Of a DNA stretch of 64,000 nucleotides, positions 25,595-34,748 are shown piece after piece. Within the stretch, counting starts at the first letter, position 1. Each line of letters starts with the position of its first letter. Both the position numbers and the translations under genes were made by a program. The stretch is from contig JAIXZA010000144.1 in NCBI GenBank assembly GCA_027489965.1, forward strand, positions 1-64,000, given 5' to 3'. The notes beneath the pieces are model-generated. The model was not told the origin of the DNA and did no database searches. It worked only from the letters and a program-made list of their open reading frames with translations. Origin of the DNA: Verrucomicrobiaceae bacterium (GTDB lineage: Bacteria; Verrucomicrobiota; Verrucomicrobiia; Verrucomicrobiales; Verrucomicrobiaceae).

Positions 25595-26116
25595 ATGAAA
25601 CTTCTCTCCACCCTTCTTACCATAGTTGCCCTGACCTCCAGCCTCAGCGCGGATGAAGGTAAACTCACCGTCGCCGGTTTAAACTTCAGCTACCCGACCA
25701 CCTGGACCTCAGTTCCCCCGACCAGTCCCATGCGCGCTGGCACTCTACAGATCACAGTTGAAGGCTCTGAAAAGCCTCTGGAGGCTGTCTTCTACTACTT
25801 TGGCGCAGGCCAGGGTGGCGACTCCAAAGCCAATGTGGATCGCTGGTTAGGCCAATTTGCCAGCCCACCCGAATCCAAGACTGAAGAGCTGGATGCCAAT
25901 GGCACCAAAGTCACGCTCGTGACTGCGACGGGCACCTACAATGACGGCCCAATGATGGGACCCAAGACACCCAAGGACAATTACACCCTGCTCGGTGCCA
26001 TCGTCCCAGGCAATGATGCTCCCGTTTTCATCAAGCTCACTGGTCCAAAGGATGCTTTGGCGAAAATCTCCGAGGAATTTAAGTCCCTCATCAAAAGCCC
26101 CTTCCCTGCGAAGTAA
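25595..26116 (+). CDS. Exported protein of unknown function
   Basis: It is 173 residues with a clear signal peptide (to LSADEG), then a compact beta-rich domain: LNFSYPTTWTSVPPTSPMRAG, AVFYYFGAGQGG, VDRWLGQF and a C-terminal IKLTGPKDALAKI. The order of a WT.VPP opening, a charged VDRW helix and a terminal helix resembles small periplasmic proteins annotated only as hypothetical in this phylum. It starts 27 bases after the azurin terminator, so it is probably transcribed separately. Confidence 0.78.
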   Translation: MKLLSTLLTIVALTSSLSADEGKLTVAGLNFSYPTTWTSVPPTSPMRAGTLQITVEGSEKPLEAVFYYFGAGQGGDSKANVDRWLGQFASPPESKTEELDANGTKVTLVTATGTYNDGPMMGPKTPKDNYTLLGAIVPGNDAPVFIKLTGPKDALAKISEEFKSLIKSPFPAK

Positions 26117-26142
26117 GCTTTTCAATTCATGCTTCAACCGAC

Positions 26143-26173
26143 AAAGGCAGATGGTATTCCCATCTGCCTTTTT
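26143..26173. terminator. Bidirectional terminator between convergent genes
   Basis: Stem aaaggcagatgg pairs with ccatctgccttt around a 4-base loop, with T residues on the right side and A residues on the left, so it can serve both the gene ending at 26116 (+) and the one ending at 26173 (-). Confidence 0.88.
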
Positions 26174-27333
26174 CATGATCGCTCTACGGTGATCACAGGC
26201 AGTTCATCACACAACGCCAGCGCTTTTAAAGCCTGACAGGTCGCAATGTAGGTGATGTAGAGGTAGTTTCCGCGATAGAGCGAGTGCATCCACCAGCGGC
26301 CGGAAACGCGCTGCTCCTGCTTCAGCCATGAAACAGCTTTTTGAATCCGCTCATCTTTGGCGGGCACACCGCTTTGACGCATTAGCACGACAGCGAGGGC
26401 GGTCATATAGGCATCGCTTTCCGGTTTGGTGGCATCGGGTAGACCAGTGATGAGCTTTTGGACGGTTTCGCTGACTTCGAAGTGCCAGTCGTTCAGTGCG
26501 GAGAAGTCGCGCGTGCTCCAGCCACCGTCGGCGTGTTGTTTGGAGGAAAGTAGCTTCAGCGCGGCATCATGTTTTTCAGCGGAAACAAGCTCTGGCAGGT
26601 AATAGGCGAGTTGCAGGCTCAAGACGCGATCCCAGTCATTTTTCGGCTCTGCGCTGCGCAGCCAGATTTTGAGTTTTTCGAGCTTCGCGACGAGTTTTTC
26701 GTCCTTGAGGCCCGCCAGCCATCCGGGAGCTGCGGTGATGGTGCGCATGGCTTGCAGCGAGAGTTCGAAGTCCGTCGTGATGTGCGGGATTTCGACCTCG
26801 CCATGGCTCATGAAGGCTCCGTTAGCCGCCTGACGCTCAAACATGTCGCGAATCGACCGCTCGGTGTGCTCGGAGGTTTTGCCCGTGACATGCTTGTCCC
26901 ATTCCGCGAGCCCCAGCGAACGCCACACGGCGGTGAAAGCGCCCGGCATGTGCTTGTAGCCACTTTTGGTGGCCTTCTCCTTCACCTCTTTGATCTCCTT
27001 CGGCACGAACTCAATGAAGTCCGCCACGATCTCCTCGCTCGGTTTGCCGAGTTGCGGGATCAACGCGGGCCGCTCGCTCAGGTAAGGGCCCGTCGTGTGG
27101 CAGTTCACGCAGCTTTTTTCCCGCACCCAGGACGTCGAGCCGTCATCGAGATACTTCACAGCTGCCTTGATCGACTTTGCTCCGAATCGTTTCACGCGAG
27201 GCTCGTCGGCCGTGGGGAGGCTCACCTGGATGTCACCGGACTGATATTGAAACGCGGGCTTCGGTTTCGGCGCGGGTGGGGTCGCGGCAAATAGGACCGA
27301 AGGGATGAGCAGGACGGCCAGAATGTGTTTCAT
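26173..27333 (-). CDS. Exported heme-motif protein with squalene-cyclase-like (alpha-toroid) repeats
   Basis: 386 residues from ATG 27333, with a signal peptide then Pro-rich AATPPAPKPKPAF. The motif KSCVNCHTTGPY (about 80-90) is a single CxxCH heme c site. The rest is helical with the short repeats of terpenoid-cyclase/prenyltransferase toroids: ALKLLSSKQHADGGWSTRD, KAVSWLKQEQRVSGRW and YIATCQALKAL. The cyclase catalytic DxDD is missing, so cyclase activity is unlikely. I read it as a periplasmic redox protein with a toroid platform, a combination frequent in Planctomycetota and Verrucomicrobiota but uncharacterised. Confidence 0.8.
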   Translation of the reverse strand: MKHILAVLLIPSVLFAATPPAPKPKPAFQYQSGDIQVSLPTADEPRVKRFGAKSIKAAVKYLDDGSTSWVREKSCVNCHTTGPYLSERPALIPQLGKPSEEIVADFIEFVPKEIKEVKEKATKSGYKHMPGAFTAVWRSLGLAEWDKHVTGKTSEHTERSIRDMFERQAANGAFMSHGEVEIPHITTDFELSLQAMRTITAAPGWLAGLKDEKLVAKLEKLKIWLRSAEPKNDWDRVLSLQLAYYLPELVSAEKHDAALKLLSSKQHADGGWSTRDFSALNDWHFEVSETVQKLITGLPDATKPESDAYMTALAVVLMRQSGVPAKDERIQKAVSWLKQEQRVSGRWWMHSLYRGNYLYITYIATCQALKALALCDELPVITVERS

Positions 27334-27371
27334 GCGGCAAATATACGCTGCCGATCTGCGGTTCATTCCGC

Positions 27372-27704
27372 TCACGAGGTTGGTTTTCCATACGCACGCT
27401 CCACCTTGGCGATGCGCAGTTGATAGTCAGCATACCATGTTGTCTTCCCCGTCTCCTGCGCGATTCGGTGCTCGGCATTCGCCTTCCAGTTGGCGATGGC
27501 CTGCGTGCTTTCCCAATACGAGACGGTGATGCCGAAACCGCCTGCACCGCGTGCGCTTTCGACACCGAGAAAGCCCGGCTGACTGGCGGCCAGCTCCACC
27601 ATGCGATCCGCCATGTCTGCATAGCCTTGATCGCCCTCGGTGCGCTGTGAGGTGAAGATGACCGCGTAGTAGGGGGGCGAGGGTGTTGGAGCGAAGGTGG
27701 ACAT
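27372..27704 (-). CDS. Antibiotic-biosynthesis-monooxygenase (ABM) family protein
   Basis: The ATG at 27704 gives 110 residues. The ferredoxin-like ABM pattern is clear: YYAVIFTSQRT, ADRMVELAASQPGFLGVES, GITVSYWESTQAIANWKANAEHR. Members are dimeric and oxidise or simply bind small aromatic compounds, sometimes heme; this member cannot be placed further. It begins five bases after the end of the GNAT gene at 27710, so they form an operon. Confidence 0.88.
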   Translation of the reverse strand: MSTFAPTPSPPYYAVIFTSQRTEGDQGYADMADRMVELAASQPGFLGVESARGAGGFGITVSYWESTQAIANWKANAEHRIAQETGKTTWYADYQLRIAKVERAYGKPTS

Positions 27705-27709
27705 GGGAA

Positions 27710-28198
27710 TCAAAGCGGTTTGTGCAAGCAGATCGCTCCGCCGGCCTCCGGCACATACACCGCCTGCTCGAAACCGGCCGCGGCATAGATGCGGCGCGCA
27801 TGGCGGTTGTTTTCCTGCACTTCGAGCGTGAGACGACAGCAGCCCAGTTCGAGGGCTCGGTTGCCGACGGCTTCCATGAGTCGTTTGCCGATGCCACGAC
27901 CACGATGCGCGGGCTGCACAAAGAAATCCATGACGTAGAGCAGTCGCTGCGCCGCGAAGGTAGAGAAGCCAAGAAAGCAAATCGCGAGTCCCACCGCCTC
28001 ACCATCGGCGTAAGCTAGGAAAACGTGCGTCGTGGGATGCTGGCGCAGACCGGGGATGAGATCGCGCCGAGCCGCATCGGATAAAGGATGCCCGTCGCCC
28101 ATCGGATCTGCGGAATACGCGTCCAATAAATGTAGCGTGTCTATGGCGTGGTCTTCGCGGTCGAGATCGGCTTCGAGCGTGAGGACGGATGCGTTCAT
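27710..28198 (-). CDS. GNAT acetyltransferase
   Basis: 162 residues with the acetyl-CoA motif VQPAHRGRGIGKRLM near 96-110 and a C-terminal NNRHARRIYAAAGFEQA helix-strand, both diagnostic of GNAT. Its substrate is unknown. First gene of a two-gene unit with the ABM protein, divergent from the GNAT gene at 28275 over 76 bases that must hold both promoters. Confidence 0.88.
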   Translation of the reverse strand: MNASVLTLEADLDREDHAIDTLHLLDAYSADPMGDGHPLSDAARRDLIPGLRQHPTTHVFLAYADGEAVGLAICFLGFSTFAAQRLLYVMDFFVQPAHRGRGIGKRLMEAVGNRALELGCCRLTLEVQENNRHARRIYAAAGFEQAVYVPEAGGAICLHKPL

Positions 28199-28274
28199 TG
28201 TTTGGTGTGTGGCGGCGAGACAACACCGGTTGATCCCACTTGCGTCAAGGCAGGCTTTTGATTCTACTCACACC

Positions 28275-28814
28275 ATGACCGCGAACTTCGCCCTCCGATT
28301 AGCGACCATGGAAGACATCCCGGCGCTGGAGCAGCTCATTCCTGCGTCCGTCTTTGCCTTGCAGGCCTCGTATTATTCAACCGCACAAATGGAAGCCGCA
28401 CTGGGGCCGGTTTTCGGTGTGGATGCTCAGCTCATTCAGGACGGGACTTACTTCGTCGTCGAACAGGACGGGCAAATCGTGGGTTGCGGCGGGTGGAGCC
28501 TGAGAAGGGCCGTCTTTGGAGGTGACCGCCACCGCGTCGTCGAAGATGACGCGCTCGATCCGTCCCGCGATCCCGCTCGCATCCGTGCCTTCTTTGTTCG
28601 ACCCGGTTGGGAGCGGCGCGGCATTGGGAATAGGATTTTGTCAGCGTGCGAGTCCGCGCTGACTGCCGCCGGTTTTCGGCGAGCGGTCATGGTGGCGACG
28701 CTCGCCGGAGAGCCTCTCTATGCGGCTTCCGGCTACAGCGTGGAAGAACACGACGAGGTGCCGCTGGTGAATGGATTGACCCTGCCCGTGGTGCGCATGG
28801 CCAAGGCGTTTTGA
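28275..28814 (+). CDS. GNAT acetyltransferase
   Basis: A 179-residue single-domain enzyme. The acetyl-CoA motif is FFVRPGWERRGIGNRIL near 112-128, followed by ACESALTAAGFRRAVM and PLYAASGY, all typical of GNAT. The region before it is unusual in carrying GGWSLRRAVFGGDRHRVV, a segment seen in a subgroup of bacterial GNATs that acetylate small molecules. Ends zero bases from the convergent MOSC gene. Confidence 0.88.
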   Translation: MTANFALRLATMEDIPALEQLIPASVFALQASYYSTAQMEAALGPVFGVDAQLIQDGTYFVVEQDGQIVGCGGWSLRRAVFGGDRHRVVEDDALDPSRDPARIRAFFVRPGWERRGIGNRILSACESALTAAGFRRAVMVATLAGEPLYAASGYSVEEHDEVPLVNGLTLPVVRMAKAF

Positions 28815-29270
28815 TCAAGGGGCGATGCAACTGATCGCATCACCCATGCGAATGATGCCATCGCTCAAGATGTCCGCCCGCAGGCCGCCGCGATCAGCGA
28901 GAGGTTTCAGCAAAGATTGGCCGGTCACTTTGTCCAAATGCGCGCATGGCGGGCAGAGGCGGATGCCTTCGATGAGCACCTCGCCGATGCGGAAACGCTT
29001 CCCGACGAGGTCATTCAGCCGCAGGCCCTCAGTGACGATGTTCCGGCGTGCCTCGGCGGCGCTGAGGCCGATCTCGGCAAGCACCTCGCCTTCGATGAGC
29101 GTGAGTTCGCGGCCAGGGCCTTTTGGTTCCCAATCGGTAAACGTGCCGCAACCTTCAAAGTAGCGATCTCCGACGAGGCCACGATGTGTCCGAACTTCCA
29201 CCTCATTCACGGCATGCGGCAACACGGTGGCGGCTGGACTGATGTAGATGGCAGTGACTCTCGCTGGCAT
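28815..29270 (-). CDS. MOSC-domain protein
   Basis: 151 residues matching the stand-alone MOSC (molybdenum cofactor sulfurase C-terminal) fold: GLVGDRYFEGCGTF, LTLIEGE, ARRNIVTEGLRLNDLVGK.F and the conserved cysteine in RLCPPCAHLDK. Stand-alone MOSC proteins are thought to carry sulfur or to reduce N-hydroxylated compounds with molybdenum cofactor. Its stop is adjacent to the stop of the convergent GNAT gene. Confidence 0.9.
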   Translation of the reverse strand: MPARVTAIYISPAATVLPHAVNEVEVRTHRGLVGDRYFEGCGTFTDWEPKGPGRELTLIEGEVLAEIGLSAAEARRNIVTEGLRLNDLVGKRFRIGEVLIEGIRLCPPCAHLDKVTGQSLLKPLADRGGLRADILSDGIIRMGDAISCIAP

Positions 29271-29352
29271 AGGTGATCATGTCGCCAACTTCTAGCTGGT
29301 CAATCGCTGGAAGTGCTTGAGCCAATCAGGGTATGCGCGGAGTGATGATTCC

Positions 29353-30069
29353 ATGTCCGCTGATACGCAGCTTCTAAATCTACCGCTCGGCGAAATTGTC
29401 GCCGATTGGAAGGAACCGCCTTTTCCGGCTCACGAGGTTTTGCATGGCTACTTTTGCCGTATAGAACCGCTCGATGCCGCCAAGCATGCGCAGTCGCTTT
29501 TCGATGCCTACTTGCTCGATCCTCATGGCTCTAGCTGGACATACCTGCCCTACGGCCCGTTTGAGACTTTTGCGGACTTTCACGCATGGCTAAAACAGCA
29601 AAGTCGTACTCGTGATCCGCTTTTCTTTGCCATTGTCGATCCCACGAGCGGCGAAGCCATTGGTCTGGCGAGCTACCTGCGCATCAAGCCGTCCTGCGGC
29701 AGCATTGAGGTTGGTCATCTGCATTTCTCGCCGAGACTACAACGCACGCCTGCTGCCACCGAAGCCATGTTTCTCATGATGCGCCACGCCTTTGAGCTTG
29801 GCTACCGCCGCTATGAGTGGAAGTGCAATGCACTCAATGAACCTTCGCGCCTTGCTGCGTTGCGTCTCGGCTTGTCCTTCGAAGGCATCTTCCGCCAAGC
29901 CACCGTGAGCAAAGGCCGCAATCGCGACACCGCTTGGTATGCTGCCATCGACAAGGAATGGCCCGCGCTGCGTGCAGCCTTCGAGCAATGGCTCAGCCCG
30001 TCGAATTTCGATGCTGATGGGCGTCAGCGAATAAGCTTGTCATCGCTCACGTGGCCAATTTTGAAATGA
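29353..30069 (+). CDS. GNAT acetyltransferase, RimJ/RimL type
   Basis: 238 residues from ATG 29353. The pattern is that of the RimJ/RimL group: GEAIGLASYLRIKPSCGSIEVGH, then MMRHAFELGYRRYEWKCNALNEPS and AALRLGLSFEGIFRQA, ending with a W.A..D.EWP.L strand. Such enzymes acetylate protein N termini or small molecules. It lies upstream of the DUF4091 gene, whose start is 41 bases after its stop, so some readthrough is plausible. Confidence 0.87.
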   Translation: MSADTQLLNLPLGEIVADWKEPPFPAHEVLHGYFCRIEPLDAAKHAQSLFDAYLLDPHGSSWTYLPYGPFETFADFHAWLKQQSRTRDPLFFAIVDPTSGEAIGLASYLRIKPSCGSIEVGHLHFSPRLQRTPAATEAMFLMMRHAFELGYRRYEWKCNALNEPSRLAALRLGLSFEGIFRQATVSKGRNRDTAWYAAIDKEWPALRAAFEQWLSPSNFDADGRQRISLSSLTWPILK

Positions 30070-30110
30070 CGTTGATACGGATTTGGTTTCGTAAGCGTTT
30101 TTCATCTACC

Positions 30111-32432
30111 ATGAAACGTCTTGCTCTCTTCCTCCTCACCGCCCTCAATTTGCATGCCCAGCAGCGTGTGGAGGTCTCTCGGGACTTGTGGATTTCTGCT
30201 TACTCGAAGGAAGTGGAAGGAAACAATGGCGGATCACATAAGCTAAAGCTGAAGGGCATTCAGGAGTTCTTCCTCATCGACTTTGATCCGGCAGCGTTGC
30301 GCGGAAAGAAGATCACCAAAGCCCAACTGCATGTGCATCTAGCGTCGCCGGAGAAACCGCTAAGGCGCACGACGGTTTCCACGATTTCGCAGGACTGGGT
30401 GGAAGGCACCGGCAGCAGCTACGCGAAGACACCGGGCGCGAGTTCCTTTGCGTGGGCGAAAACCGGCGAGCTGCGCTGGGGCAACAATGATCCCGACATC
30501 ACCAGCGTCGTCTGCGGTGAAGGTGGATCGCTATGGGGCTTTGGCGATGCCTCCGCGCCGGATGCGGAGGGCTGGCAAATCATCCCGATCTCGCCCGACG
30601 TGGCTCAGGCACGCCTGGATGGCCGTTCGCATGGCTTTTATGTGATCGACGACATCGGCAGCGAATATACGCGTGATGGCAATACGGTGAAGTTTACGAA
30701 TTTCGTGAATCGTTACCTTTCGAGTCGGGAAGACAAGCGCATTCACAAGCCCTACTTCACGCTGTGGCTCGAAGATGGTTCCATAGAGTCTCCGAAAGCA
30801 ATCAATCAGATCCATTCGGTCGCTGCTGCAACTCTGCCTCCGGTTCCAGCCACTCCTACTGAAAAGCCAAACCTGCCCACGAAAGACGTTTTCGGTCGCG
30901 AACTGGCTTCGACGCACTTTTTCGCCGCGAAGGGCGAAACGATTGGCTTTTCCGTCACGGGCAAACCGGTCGTCAAAGCGCCTCATGTGGGTGTGAAGCT
31001 CTATCGAATGCCGAAAGTGGCCGGGTTCACCGATCCGCTGGTTTTGGGTGAAACGGAAAGTGAGGAGACCTTCATCGAACTGCATGTACCAAAAAATACG
31101 CCTGCAGGTAAGCACGGCGGCACGATCACAGTTGATGGCACGGTGATGCCTTTCACGATCACGGTTTGGAACTTCACGCTGCCGGATCGACTGTCGTTTT
31201 TGCCGCAGATGAACGCCTACGGCCTGCCGGGGCATGCGCGTGAGTACTACCGGCTCGCGCATGAGCATCGCGTGGTGCTGAATCAGCTACCGTATGGCTG
31301 GACCGGCAAGGTGGACGAACCTGCACCGAAGCTCGGCGGCGATGGGAAGTGGGATTGGACGAAGTTTGATGCCGAGTGCGGCCCGCTGCTCGATGGCAGC
31401 GCCTTCGCCGATCTTCCACGTGGGGCGGTGCCGGTGGAAGCCTATTACCTTTTGTTGAACGAGAACTGGCCAATGAAGCACGATGAGCACTTCAAGGGCG
31501 GCTACTGGATCGAAAGTGCGTTTGATGACGCCTACTGGACGCAGTTCCGCGCGATGTCGGCGGAGATCGCCAAGCACCTCGAAGCGAAGGGCTGGACCGA
31601 GCCGATGTTTGAGTTCTACCTCAACAACAAGGTGTACTTCAAAAAGGACGACTGGCGCAAATGCACCGCAGCTTGGATTTTCGACGAACCGGTGCACACG
31701 CAGGACTTCTGGGCCATCCGCCACTACGGCCGCGAATTCTGGAACGCCGTCGCGCCTTATCCGAAGGTGAATCTCACTTATCGCGCCGACATTTCTCGTC
31801 CGCAGTGGCAGCGTGAGTTGCTCGATCACTGCGTGAACGTGGAAGTCGTCAGCGGCGTGCTGCGCACTTACTGGCCGCGCATTCAGCGTCGTGCCAAGGA
31901 CTGTGGCAATCTTTACTACATGTATGGCAGCGCGAACGCCATCGGCACACCGAACATCGCCAACGCCGCGTGGTGCGTCGAAGCTTGGTCACTCGGTGCG
32001 GATGGCGTGGTGCCCTGGAACACCATCGGCAAAGCCGACGCCTGGCAAACGCCCGACGAGCTCTCCGTGCTCTACCCCACCGACAACGGCCCTGTGCCCA
32101 GTTTGCGCCTGAAGACCTTCCGCGCCGGTCAGCAACTCGTCGAGTATCTCACGCAATACTGCGCCGTTAGTGGAGAAAGCCGCGAGAGCGTCATGGCCGC
32201 CGTGCGTGCCATCCCCGGCCTCAGCGCCACGCTGGTGAAGAAGAATGAAGAAGACGCGGGCAAATCGCAGTTCGGCAAAGATACACAGCCTGCCTTTGAA
32301 GCACTGCGCCTGCGTTTGGGTGCCTATCTCGATGCCAAAGCACCCGCGCCGAAGGATCGTTGGCATGATCCGCGGCCTGTACGACCGGATTTGAAAAAGG
32401 CGCGGGAGATTGTGCCACTGGCGATGCCGTGA
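30111..32432 (+). CDS. Secreted DUF4091 protein (probable glycoside hydrolase)
   Basis: The start at 30111 gives 773 residues with a signal peptide (ALNLHAQQ). An N-terminal beta domain (20-240) resembles a DNRLRE/CBM-like module with LKLKGIQEFFLIDFD. The C-terminal two thirds carry the DUF4091 pattern, with GLPGHAREYYRLAHEHRVVL, IFDEPVHTQDFWAIR and AAWCVEAWSLGADGVVPWNT, the core of a TIM barrel found in glycoside-hydrolase-like proteins. IFDEP is a plausible catalytic acid. Probably degrades a polysaccharide outside the cell; the substrate is unknown. Followed at 60 bases by the ceramidase-like gene. Confidence 0.82.
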   Translation: MKRLALFLLTALNLHAQQRVEVSRDLWISAYSKEVEGNNGGSHKLKLKGIQEFFLIDFDPAALRGKKITKAQLHVHLASPEKPLRRTTVSTISQDWVEGTGSSYAKTPGASSFAWAKTGELRWGNNDPDITSVVCGEGGSLWGFGDASAPDAEGWQIIPISPDVAQARLDGRSHGFYVIDDIGSEYTRDGNTVKFTNFVNRYLSSREDKRIHKPYFTLWLEDGSIESPKAINQIHSVAAATLPPVPATPTEKPNLPTKDVFGRELASTHFFAAKGETIGFSVTGKPVVKAPHVGVKLYRMPKVAGFTDPLVLGETESEETFIELHVPKNTPAGKHGGTITVDGTVMPFTITVWNFTLPDRLSFLPQMNAYGLPGHAREYYRLAHEHRVVLNQLPYGWTGKVDEPAPKLGGDGKWDWTKFDAECGPLLDGSAFADLPRGAVPVEAYYLLLNENWPMKHDEHFKGGYWIESAFDDAYWTQFRAMSAEIAKHLEAKGWTEPMFEFYLNNKVYFKKDDWRKCTAAWIFDEPVHTQDFWAIRHYGREFWNAVAPYPKVNLTYRADISRPQWQRELLDHCVNVEVVSGVLRTYWPRIQRRAKDCGNLYYMYGSANAIGTPNIANAAWCVEAWSLGADGVVPWNTIGKADAWQTPDELSVLYPTDNGPVPSLRLKTFRAGQQLVEYLTQYCAVSGESRESVMAAVRAIPGLSATLVKKNEEDAGKSQFGKDTQPAFEALRLRLGAYLDAKAPAPKDRWHDPRPVRPDLKKAREIVPLAMP

Positions 32433-32491
32433 GGTGATTTTCGTTGTGGGAGAATGAAAATGACACGCGTGCAGCGTTGGTTTGTGACTGC

Positions 32492-33895
32492 ATGAAAATC
32501 ATTCTCCTTGTCTGCTTTGGCCTTCTTCACTCTCTGGCATTAGCTCAGACCAAGCCGGTCTTTAAAGCAGGTGCTGCCACCAGCAATATCACACCGCCAC
32601 TGGGCATGGAGATCGTCGGAAACTTCGCGCCCAGGCCGATTGCGAAGCATGTGCATGATGAGCTGCATGTGCGCTGCCTTGTGCTTGATGATGGCTCCAC
32701 GAAGCTCGTCTTTGCTGTGGCGGATACGATTTCGCTCGGGCGCGATGTCTGGGACGAGGCCAAGCAGAAGCTCGAAGTTGCCACGGGTATTCCGGTGGCG
32801 AACATGATGTTCTCCGGCACGCACACGCACTCCAGCGTCTCGGCCATCACGAACAAAGATCCCGCACTCGATTACCGCAGCTTCATCATCTCACGTGTGG
32901 TGGATGGCGTGAAACGCGCACTCAATCATCTGGAACCTGCCCGTATTGCGTGGGGCACGGGTAAGCTGCCACAGCATGTCTTTAATCGACGCTGGCTGCT
33001 CAAAGAAGGCGTCACCCATCCAAATCCTTTTGGTGGACTGGATCGTGCTGTGATGAATCCGAGCAGCCTTTTGCGCGCGCGACTCGCTGGGCCTGCTGGG
33101 CCGACCAATCCCGAGGTGTATTGTCTCTCAGTTCAGGCCACTGATGGACGCCAGATTGCGCTGATGGCGAACTACTGGCTGCACTACGTTGGCGGCGTGG
33201 TGCCGGAGCATTTGTCAGCGGATTACTTCGGCGAATTTTGTCGCCGCATTGAAGAAAAGACCGGTGCTCCCTGCGTCGGCATTCTGGCGAATGGCCCCTG
33301 CGGCGACGTGAATAATAATGACTATAGCGGCAAAACTCCCGCCGTGAAACGCGAGCCCTATGAGAAGATTAAACTCGTTGCCGGCGACCTTGCGCAGGAA
33401 GTGCTGCGTGTCCGTGAGACGCTCAAACATCAGGACTGGGTGCCTTTAAAAGCAGCTGCGAGTGATCTGGAACTCGCCGTGCGCCGCCCCACGCCAGAGA
33501 TGATTGCTTGGGCCGAAGGCGTGCTCGCCAAACCGAAAGACGCCACTCCCAAGCATCGCCTGGAGCAGCCTTATGCCGAACGCACGCTGGCCGCACGCGA
33601 GGCGAAGCCGGACACCGTGCAAGCCATCATTCAGGCTTTCCGCATCGGTGAGCTTGGCATTGCATCGCTTCCCTTTGAGGTTTTCACCGAGATCGGTCTC
33701 GACATCAAAGCCCGCAGCCCTTTCAAGGACACCTTCACCATCGAACTCGCTAACGGCAGCAACGGCTACCTGCCCACGCCAAAACATCACGACCTTGGCG
33801 GCTATGAAACCTGGCTCGGCACCAATCGCGTCGAGCGTGAAGCCTCTGAGAAAATCACGGCGCGGACACTGGAGATGCTGGAGCGGGTGAAGTGA
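32492..33895 (+). CDS. Neutral/alkaline ceramidase-like secreted protein
   Basis: 467 residues with a signal peptide to ALAQTK. It opens FKAGAATSNITPPLGMEI (family GxAkxDITP) and has MFSGTHTHSSVSAITNK with zinc-ligand histidines. A second histidine site is in NYWLHYVGG. It lacks the C-terminal domain of classic ceramidases, like its paralogue at 9528. Likely cotranscribed with the DUF4091 gene. Its last 41 bases overlap the end of the convergent TIGR03915 gene. Confidence 0.85.
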   Translation: MKIILLVCFGLLHSLALAQTKPVFKAGAATSNITPPLGMEIVGNFAPRPIAKHVHDELHVRCLVLDDGSTKLVFAVADTISLGRDVWDEAKQKLEVATGIPVANMMFSGTHTHSSVSAITNKDPALDYRSFIISRVVDGVKRALNHLEPARIAWGTGKLPQHVFNRRWLLKEGVTHPNPFGGLDRAVMNPSSLLRARLAGPAGPTNPEVYCLSVQATDGRQIALMANYWLHYVGGVVPEHLSADYFGEFCRRIEEKTGAPCVGILANGPCGDVNNNDYSGKTPAVKREPYEKIKLVAGDLAQEVLRVRETLKHQDWVPLKAAASDLELAVRRPTPEMIAWAEGVLAKPKDATPKHRLEQPYAERTLAAREAKPDTVQAIIQAFRIGELGIASLPFEVFTEIGLDIKARSPFKDTFTIELANGSNGYLPTPKHHDLGGYETWLGTNRVEREASEKITARTLEMLERVK

Positions 33896-34748
33896 GCTTT
33901 TCGGGCTTATTTCGCAGTGAATTCAAATACGCGTTGTTGGGCGCTGGCTTCACGGGGCGCTCGGGAGTGGCGATCATGGCGCGGACGCGTTGATCGCTGC
34001 TGGCGATGAGATCGTGAATGATTTCGGCTTCAGGGAGGTTCTTCCAATACTTCATCGGCATCTCGGATTGCATGGCCTGAACCTTAAGCCGCGCGGGATT
34101 GAAGATGCTGCGGTAGTAAGTGCGCCAGAGGTCGTCATGTGCATCGGCGGCGGGAGCGTCATGTCGGCTCATGCCGGGCATGAAAGTGAGTTTATGGCCA
34201 TCCCAGTTCGCGCACTCGTCTGGCGTCAAAATGGACCACTCCATGCTGGCGAAGCGTTTTTCAAAAAACGGCGACGCAAGTCGTGTGATTCGATACTCGG
34301 GCTCAAACCAGGCGACAAATTGCTCGCGACCGTTTTGCTCATTCACGCCCACAAGCCGGAAGCGCACAAAGGCATGCATCTTGTGAATGTCGCGGCTGAC
34401 GGCCTTCGCCCACAGGTTGCACTGATGCATGTCGCGATCAGTAGGCATGGCGAGCAGGTGCTTTTCACCGCCTAGTGCCACTCGATGCAAAAGCCGATAC
34501 AGAATGGCAAAACGCCGCTCGTCCGTGTGGGCGCAGACATTGGCGGCGAGACGCAAAAAGTCGGCTGGGACTTTCACGGAGGCGTTGGGAGCGGTTTGAT
34601 GATCCGCTGGCTGCTCGGCGAGCAAACTGGCAGTTTGCGAGGCGTCCACCCAATCGACGTTTTCTGGTGCCACGCCATGCTTCAGCAACTCGCGGGCTTT
34701 GGAGCGCCAAGCTTCGAAGGTGGGCTGGATTTGAGCGGTGGTGGTCAT
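33855..34748 (-). CDS. TIGR03915-family DNA-metabolism protein (DUF4130)
   Basis: 297 residues with the DUF4130 pattern: ILYRLLHRVALGGEKHLLAMPTDRD, HKMHAFVRFRLV, GREQFVAWFEPEYRI...PFFEKRFASMEWSILTPD and DDLWRTYYRSIFNPARLKVQAMQSEMP.KYWKNLPEA. This family is found almost only beside the radical-SAM gene it partners with here, and is predicted to act in DNA repair or modification, but its biochemistry is unknown. A DUF4130 protein is often fused to a uracil-DNA-glycosylase-like domain; no such domain is present, and the N-terminal 60 residues have no motif I know. It overlaps the radical-SAM gene by four bases (ATGA), so translation is coupled. Confidence 0.87.
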   Translation of the reverse strand: MTTTAQIQPTFEAWRSKARELLKHGVAPENVDWVDASQTASLLAEQPADHQTAPNASVKVPADFLRLAANVCAHTDERRFAILYRLLHRVALGGEKHLLAMPTDRDMHQCNLWAKAVSRDIHKMHAFVRFRLVGVNEQNGREQFVAWFEPEYRITRLASPFFEKRFASMEWSILTPDECANWDGHKLTFMPGMSRHDAPAADAHDDLWRTYYRSIFNPARLKVQAMQSEMPMKYWKNLPEAEIIHDLIASSDQRVRAMIATPERPVKPAPNNAYLNSLRNKPEKLTSPAPASPVSAP

